From contig CM040107.1 of NCBI GenBank assembly GCA_022496805.1, positions 6,716,501 through 6,780,500 on the forward strand: a DNA stretch of 64,000 bases. Direction: 5' to 3'. The position numbers and the translations under genes are program-made. A model generated the notes under the pieces. The model worked only from the letters and a program-made list of their open reading frames with translations. It did no database searches and was not told the origin of the DNA. Each line of letters begins with the position of its first letter. Within the stretch, counting starts at the first letter, position 1. Origin of the DNA: Pohlia nutans. Taxonomy: Eukaryota; Streptophyta; Bryopsida; Bryales; Mniaceae. Shown here one piece after another: positions 57,076 through 64,000 of the stretch.

Positions 57076-60000
57076 ATATGTCCCGTAATTTACGGCGACA
57101 ATATCGGAAAGCAGCAGCATGTACATTCTGCATTTCGAATCGAAGGAACAGCAACTGCACTATGGATTGCAAATGTAAGCTACTCCAAATACAATTGTGG
57201 GAAAGCATGGTTAGAAAGGCGCCGTCCGAATTATTACAATAACATAACAGTATGACATGGAACTGAAAATGAAACCTATCAAAATCGTGCGCGCTAACCC
57301 TAGAAATTGAAGTTCTGAATACGTAGTGATCCCTTACCGGAATATGTCGTGGACACAGCGCCTCTTGACACGATTCTACAGCCTCAGCCCGCAACTACAC
57401 GCACTCTCCGTAAAAACCTAAGCAAAAGAAAATCTTCCCTTCAACCATGAGAGAGTACAAGAACCGGTGTAGAGGAGTGCGCGAACGGAGGAGCATGAGC
57501 ACGCAATGAAACGAGAAAAGGAATATTTCAGTCGCACTTCAAGATTTATAGACAATATGGCGGGAACGATGTGGCGGGAAGAGGAAGGGAGAATTTGAAC
57601 CGTCATTTCTCATCCACTAAAAAATCGCAGCGACCACGAAGTTCGGTGCACTTTACAACTGTGGAGGAAGAAAGCTTACTGAAAATATTCGCGACAATAA
57701 TAGATTTCTATACAGTACTTGAATACTTCATTCAAATATAGATTCCATCCCTATGTAACAAGAACAGTGGAAACGGAAAATTCTTTAAAAAAAATTTTTT
57801 TTTTTTAAATTAAAAATTAAAAAAAAATTAAAAGAAAAATAAAATTAAGGCGTAAAAAAAAGATCGGAAAATTCTACAGTGAGACATTGCTCTATATTAA
57901 ATTGTAGATCATAAAAATAATATTATTCAAAATGCACGTTGTTGGTTTTGTCGATAGTACAAACGTACGGTTGACAATAAAATAACCACCTCATGGAGGA
58001 ACCTTCCTATAAATTTCATGTTTGGTTTTAGGGTATTTAATCAAGTGCTACGAAGTTATTTTGCAGATTCTAGTATTCACAATTTAGTTTTGGTATATTC
58101 TAAGAATATCCCTAGAATATTCTCTAAATTAATTTAAAACATCCTATATTACTTCTATAAATTTATAATATTTATCACAAATGAAAATAGGACACCCAAT
58201 ATTTGTTCTCATATAGTTATCAAAATTCTCGACATTCAATCCCCCGAGGTAACCACTAAACATATCGGTAAACATCATCATAAACTACTATTTATAACTG
58301 AGGGGTATTTCCGTTAAAATTAAATTTAACGTGTTACTTCATTGTCTTAATATTTAGTTTAAAAGCATTAATCACGTTAATTACAAAATACTGAATAATA
58401 TATTGAATAGATATATGGAAAATTTAAATACATACAAGCATTTTAGAGAATATTATGTGCAAATAATTCACATGTAATTATACATTAACATGAATGTGTA
58501 GGTAGTGCAATACATATTTGGCGGTATTAAAGTACGCAAATTATCAAATAATCGGAACATTAGGAATAGATTTAATACGACTGCCAAAAATCTTGAAAAA
58601 TCTATAAATATTATTAAAACTAATTATGGGCGTTACAGTCTTACAGACACCATGCCTGCAAATGTACATTTGGTAATTACCAAAGGCTAGATGTCTAGCA
58701 CACATATTAAAATGACTTTGACATAAGTCACACATTCATTTGCGCGTCTCACGGATCAAAGTGGTACCTATATCAACCCATAATTTTCCTAATCCTAATT
58801 CTTGCTATATTCGTATTTTTATTGTCAGTACTGCAAATTCTGTAAATGAAAATTAATGAATATTAGTATTATACGGTGATAGCAGAAGTTTAGGGACTCT
58901 ATTAAGTAACTAAAGTCATAAATGTCGTATATTAAGTAGCTTCTAAATGCATGATCATAATTAAAAAACAAGTTGTAATAAAACATATTTAATTTGTGAA
59001 ATGCATGATTATTACATTGAAGCCATGCAAGTGTTCAGGATAACTTACTATTTTTTACGTGTAAATAACAACAGAAATCGCAAATTGCTGTACTTTATGG
59101 GGCCTCAATCCTAAATGTCAAGTGATTATGATCTAAAAGCATGTTAAAAAGAAATGCACAAGTTGTAAATAAATTTTAATACGCCAAAAGCATTAAATTA
59201 CTCTACCCTAAACTCTAAGTAACCGATGATTATCTGGACAAAATAATTATCAGATATGTTAAACTTCATCCGCTCATAACTTCTACGATTCACGTCCAAA
59301 TATTAAATACAAAATCATTTTAATCTCATCTCCATGCAGTCCACTTCGTGAAACCAAAATCGTTAAAAGCATGACTAAATTGTAAATATTTAATATTTCA
59401 TGACTTTCGAATGATACAACTCTATATCGCCTATCAAATAATCTAGAAATTTTGTGAAAATTAAGACATTATTATTAGAATCACAAAGGTCTAAATTGTA
59501 GGTTTAGGGTAAAATGATCCACAATTAATATATTATAAAACGTTTCAGGTAATATATTAAAGTATGTGTCAATGAAATCTTCATGATTCTACATTTAATA
59601 CATTGATTGAACCACTATAGGATTACTTGTTTCAAAATACTTTCATAATTTAAATACATTGATTCACGCCATAGTCCCTCTCAATAGCTTTCCAAATATA
59701 TATGTCACTCTTTCAAATGATGAAGTACGTGTATGTTACAGATGGATGAATTATGAGAAATCTTAAACTTCATCCGCTCATACTTGCTACGATTCATGTT
59801 TGAATTTAAAATACCAATTGAAGCAAATTATTTTCATGTAATCTTCATGTAGTGTGAATTATTTTGAATTGAGATTTGTATTCCAGGTTAGCTTCATGTG
59901 TGTGTGATCTGATCTAAAAGGAAACAATAATTTTTGAAAATATTATACCTCATTTTGTGTTCCAATGTTGCATCCATAATTATGAAGGTTTTACAGACTC

Positions 60001-60965
60001 TAGTAAAATTGTTCGTTAGAGAACTACCGAAACGGACATAGGTGAGGGCATTTAGGGGCTACAGAATTTGGAATTAAGATTGAAGTCAAGATTGGTCCAA
60101 AAGATACCTTCTATTCTAAAAACTCAATATAATAGCAATGATCATAAAAGATTGTACTTCTTCACATTTTGTAAACAGAATGTTTTAAAACACTATGACC
60201 ATATTCTGATATTCAAGTTTGTGTATCTGAGAAAACCCTATTATGACCCTAATAAAAGAAACGAATAATTTCCATACAGCAGTAGAACGTGCGTTCTTGT
60301 CTTCCTATAAATTATGACTATTAAACAAAGCTCCGAAAAGTAAATAAATCCCGATAAGGTGTATGAATATATGTATATATGTATATATATATAGACCTAT
60401 TTTTCTACATATATGTATATATTCTATTATATATAGTACGTGGAAGTCAGGGTCGGCACTTTCATGTCGAATAATTAATAAAAGTTAAAACAGTGAAGGT
60501 CGGCACTTTCAAAGGTAAGTATTATGAAAATTGGCTATTGACAGATATCAATAATTATTTTCTGCCCCCTAGTAAACGTTTTATAATTATATATTTTTCT
60601 CTGCCATTTTTGCCCAGTGTCATGTTCTCATCCAGTATATAGTGTCTGTTTTTGACGACTTTTTGTTGACTTCATTTCTGATGATACCGACAAAATTCTT
60701 CCTATTAAATTTTTAAATTATATCGGCAATTTTTTTTATAAATTATTTTCTGCCAACCCTGCCTTCAAACGTACAATATATATATAAATGTATATATATG
60801 CGGATATGCTTGTATATATACATGTTCATATACAAGTTTTTGCTGAGTGGCCGTAGCCCTGCCCGTAGTCCTGACCGTTGCCCGCTGCCCAATGGGGTCG
60901 ACTTAATATTTTATTTTTATTTTTTCGGCATTTTTATAGGGTATTATGTTCTACCAACCCTACCT
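57076..60965. other. AT-rich intergenic DNA
   Basis: No supported gene. Short dispersed repeats are present: 'aaacttcatccgctcata.ct.ctacgattca' at 59262 and 59763, and 'cggcactttcaaaggtaagtatt' at 60504, similar to 61449. Homopolymer A/T tracts lie at 57780-57860, and TATATG runs at 60365-60440 and 60775-60800. Confidence 0.5.
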
Positions 60966-60966
60966 T

Positions 60967-61051
<85 letters not shown>
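60966..61051. repeat. (CA)n(TA)n microsatellite
   Basis: A short CA run followed by about 36 uninterrupted TA dinucleotides. The tyrosine/isoleucine frames across it are artefacts. Confidence 0.98.
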
Positions 61052-61053
<2 letters not shown>

Positions 61054-62905
61054 AGTTTTCGATGCTCGTTGCCCGCTGCCCAATGTACAATTTTCTGGCC
61101 TGCTGCCTGAGGTATTCGTCCCTCTCAGGACTAGGGTCTCAATCTTGGTTGGGTTTTGCCCGTTGGCCTCGTTTTGTGTCTCTAGCCTTGATTTTATTGT
61201 GATAGGTAGAGAATTTAATCTCATGTCCATGCAGTCCACTCCATGCAAACCGCTAAAATCTAAGTAGGCTTTCTAAAGTGACTTGCATAGAGATCATCCA
61301 ACTGAAGGTAGGGTCCCAAAAATATACGTACTAATAATTATATATGTACTAATATAGGTATATATAATGTACATATATATATATATACGTACATATACAT
61401 GGTAGATTTTTTTCCTAGTATATATATAGTACGTAGAAGGCAAAGTCAGCACTTTCAAAAGTAAGTATTTTAGAAAACGGGTATTAATAGATATTAATAA
61501 TTATTATGCGGCTGCTAAACATTTTATTTTAAATTTTTGTCTACAATTGGTAGAGAATTTAATAGGCTTTGTAAGGTGACTTGCATAAAGATCATCCGAG
61601 GTTGTATGAGAAAGTTATAGAGTTTGGAATCTATTCGTGATCCAGTTTCAGGACGCTGGGACGTTCAGGAAATAATGTAGATATTATAATAAGTATTTCA
61701 ATGAAATTATTTGAACAACACAATAATGTTCAAATACATATACCTGTTATATATTTTTGTATATATATATACACACACACACACACACAGATATATATAT
61801 ATATATATACAAAAGTTCGTTGCACGTAGGCCTCGTTGCCCGGAATGTAGGATGTGCTAAAACACGAACTAAAATGACAGTTGCCAATGTATGACATTTT
61901 TGAGTAAGAGCTCATGTAATAGACCAAATTTAACCCTTAAAGGTCCACAAAGCCCATTCCAACCAGTCTTACAGAACAATATTCCATTGTATTTGACATG
62001 ATTATATACCTCTTATGGGTTTCAAGAAAGAAAAAGTTAAAATACAGGTCCACATGATTTTGAATAATGAGCTATTGGAATTCCAATTTGAAACCTTTCT
62101 TTTTACAACAAATGTCAACATAATATACGCCAATGTGTCTACTACCACACCTCGACGGCAAGTTCAGTAGATAATAATTCCCCAAAAAGATGCCAAAAAC
62201 ATTAATAACCTTATTATGTATTTTGTCAAAATCAACAAAAATAAATTTAGAAAAAAACCAAACATAAACTCAAAAATAAATCAAACTTATAACCCAATTT
62301 TCAACAGTAGTGGACAAAAACATAACACTCACCATACAAATAAAAATAAAACCTTTTAGCAAACGTGAAAAAATTAAGTGTTTACTATTAATAGCCAAAT
62401 TATTAAAAATTACTTTAAAAAGTACCAACATCCACTCTTTGAACTGTTATTAATTATTCTATAATGAAAGTGCCGTCACTTTCAAAAGTACATATTAACC
62501 CTTTAATTAAGGTCCCAATTCAACACTGTTTTCAAAGATTCGTTATAAAATGTTTGATAAAAAATTAAAATGGAGTTGATGTACAAAGCAAAGTTATAAA
62601 TGTCAATGTGAAGATAACATCTATATGGTTGGATTCATCATATTTATTATTAATATTTTTTAATTAATTTTGCAAGGTTTTCTCTAGAAATTCAATTAAA
62701 AATCCAAAATTAACATTACAAAATTAAAAAATATTGTATTGACATTGGAATTACATGCACTACAAGATGCTATGGTTTTCACTATTTCATTCTACTTATT
62801 ATGGAAAATCATGTTTATAGTCTCACTTTTTGAATTAAGAATGAAACTTGACATAAACCACTTTTGCTATTTTTCAAAAACTCTCAATATCTTATCTGGA
62901 AGATC
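61052..62905. other. AT-rich intergenic DNA
   Basis: It includes a second TA/CA microsatellite at 61760-61811 and a repeat of the 60500 block at 61440-61540 ('gcactttcaaaagtaagtatttt'). A 'gtgccgtcactttcaaaagta' relic lies at 62470. No gene is seen. Confidence 0.5.
61760..61811. repeat. (TA)n(CA)n(TA)n microsatellite
   Basis: TA run, ten CA units, then another TA run; simple sequence. Confidence 0.97.
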
Positions 62906-63252
62906 CATACGCGTGCCCATGCCCGATGCCCATGCATATACCCGTGCCCTGTGCCATACCCGTGCCCATACCCATGTGCCGATGCACTGTGGCCATACCC
63001 GTGCCTTGTGTCCATACCACACCCTTTTCCCATACCCGTGTACCCATGCCTTGTGCCCATACCCGTGGAGTGCCCATACCCGTGGAGTGCCCATACCCGT
63101 GGAGTGCCCATACCCGTGCCGCGTGCCCATACCCTGTGCCCCGTGCCCATACCCCCCTGCCCATACCCCCCTGCCCATACCCTGTGCACATCCCTGCCCA
63201 TACCCTGTGCCATACCCTGTGCCCATACCCCCGTGCCCATACCCTGTGCACA
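62906..63252. repeat. CCCATACCCGTG minisatellite
   Basis: About 25-30 imperfect units of (T)GCCCATACCC(N)TG cover the block. A 17-bp form TGCCCATACCCGTGGAG is repeated three times exactly at about 63056-63106. The sequence is C-rich on the plus strand. Proline- or glycine-rich frames on both strands are artefacts. Confidence 0.95.
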
Positions 63253-64000
63253 TTCGTCTCTCTCGATCCGGCTAGGGTTGAACGCGTCGCCATTTTTTCC
63301 ATCTCTCTTCGTTTCTGCGCCTGCGTTGTGTGTATTCTTCTCGCCGTTTGTGTGTTGTTCTCGCCGTTCCTTTAGTGTGTTGTGGTGTAGGGTTTCTGGG
63401 GTTACTTTCTCCGTCGTCGTTCTCTGTTTGGAACTCGTTTTTTGTCCCTCTCGTTTTTTTCTATCGTTTCTTCTTTCTCTCGTGTTGTTTATGTCTGTGT
63501 TGTGTCGTCGTCTCTCGTGTCAGTTAGAAGCTTGAGGTTGGAGGGGCTGCGTCTACCCTGAACCTTGTAGTTTAGAATTGCAGGAGCTACCCTGAAGCTG
63601 ATTCGTTTTCTCGGGAGGGGAAGCACGCCTTGGATCGAGGGAGCACGTCTGTGACGGAGAAGGAGCGCGACGAGGGAGCACGTCTGTAAAAGCACACGGA
63701 GCGCGATTGAAGAGGTAAAGAGATCCTAAACCCTAATCCCTAAAAACGCCTTGCTTACATTTTGACAGTTCCTGTTATCTTGGTATTTTGATTCTTTTCC
63801 TTCTTGAAGATGAAGGACTTTGTCTGAATTGCATTGTTTGCATTTGAGATTGCTTGCTTACAACATGTATGCAATTTAATTAGGGTTTTATAAGGTGACC
63901 AGATCTTAAGCTGTGTACAGTCTTTCCTAGCAGTTTGTGGCTTAGAATGTCAGTAGTTGCTTGATTTCAAGCAGATTAAATAGCTTGATCACTCATGGAA
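63253..64000 (+). promoter_or_regulatory. Possible 5-prime leader of a gene running off the right edge
   Basis: From 63255 the DNA changes to a CT-rich, C+G-containing leader-like sequence (CGTCTCTCTCGATCCGGCTA, TCCATCTCTCTTCGTTTC), unlike the AT-rich DNA to the left. Near 63708-63716 GAAGAG|GTAAAGAG fits a splice donor, followed by intron-like T-rich DNA with CCTAAACCCTAATCCC. No long coding frame begins inside the window, so the first coding exon would lie beyond it. This could equally be a transposon terminus. Confidence 0.3.

Noticed and set aside
60798..61267. Open frames rich in Tyr-Ile across the TA microsatellite
   Set aside because: They are simple translations of (TA)n and (CA)n with no other coding signal.
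62739..63535. Proline- or glycine-rich frames on both strands over the CCCATACCC minisatellite
   Set aside because: The repeat period lets all frames stay open; no start context, domain or splice support.

Overview
The window reads as transposon-dense nuclear DNA of a plant-lineage (streptophyte) genome, possibly a non-seed plant. That lineage call is an inference from the mix of non-chromoviral Ty3/Gypsy, CACTA (En/Spm) and Mutator-like (MULE) elements, intron-rich genes and short CCCTAAA tracts. No bacterial operons, rRNA or canonical tRNA genes were seen, and no confident single-copy host gene is complete. The right edge may hold the 5-prime leader of one.

Left half (1-34916): a three-level nest that can be resolved to the base. 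(1) A Ty3/Gypsy retrotransposon (1212-34916, minus strand) has 542-bp LTRs, a 5-bp duplication GGATG, a PBS and a PPT. It sits in a decayed ~335-bp satellite. It has gag-pol in one frame plus a third 827-codon ORF with a long coiled coil. Several nonsense codons but no frameshifts were found, and its integrase has lost the segment carrying the catalytic Glu. (2) A MULE (6037-29041) interrupts its pol with a 9-bp duplication GTGTAGCCA; removing it restores the pol frame exactly. The MULE carries a MURA-like transposase with a SWIM finger (+), a second conserved gene (-, called ORF3 here) and a nine-exon gene (-) for a ParB-like plus DNA N4/N6-methylase-like protein of 1089 codons. A ~4.3-kb array of ~149-bp dyad repeats lies between these genes. 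(3) A CACTA element (6647-14920, 3-bp duplication AGA) sits inside the last intron of the methylase gene. It carries a truncated TNP2, a SET-domain gene and a small three-exon gene.

Middle (34917-52700): decayed satellites, then relics of the same MULE family. Copy B (40015-45431) has a 9-bp duplication with 8/9 identity. Copy C is a right-end fragment ending near 47118. Copy D is a left-end fragment starting near 47268. B keeps the same gene order (transposase outward on one side, ORF3 and methylase outward on the other), so the methylase is a family component and not a one-off capture. B and D also carry arrays of GC-rich hairpins. A tRNA-like SINE candidate lies at 52.5-52.7 kb.

Right part (52700-64000): a DUF7869-type transposon protein gene (-) with one homopolymer frameshift; an upstream array of about 13 palindromes of the form TTAGGTCGAGTCGACCTAAA; about 5 kb of AT-rich DNA with microsatellites; a CCCATACCCGTG minisatellite; and finally CT-rich, leader-like sequence with a possible 5-prime splice site.

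How the parts work together: the MULE transposase would move the element by its GAGC-rich termini, and the nuclear-localised ParB/methylase-like protein and ORF3 are probable accessory functions. All functional statements are inferred from motifs read by eye.
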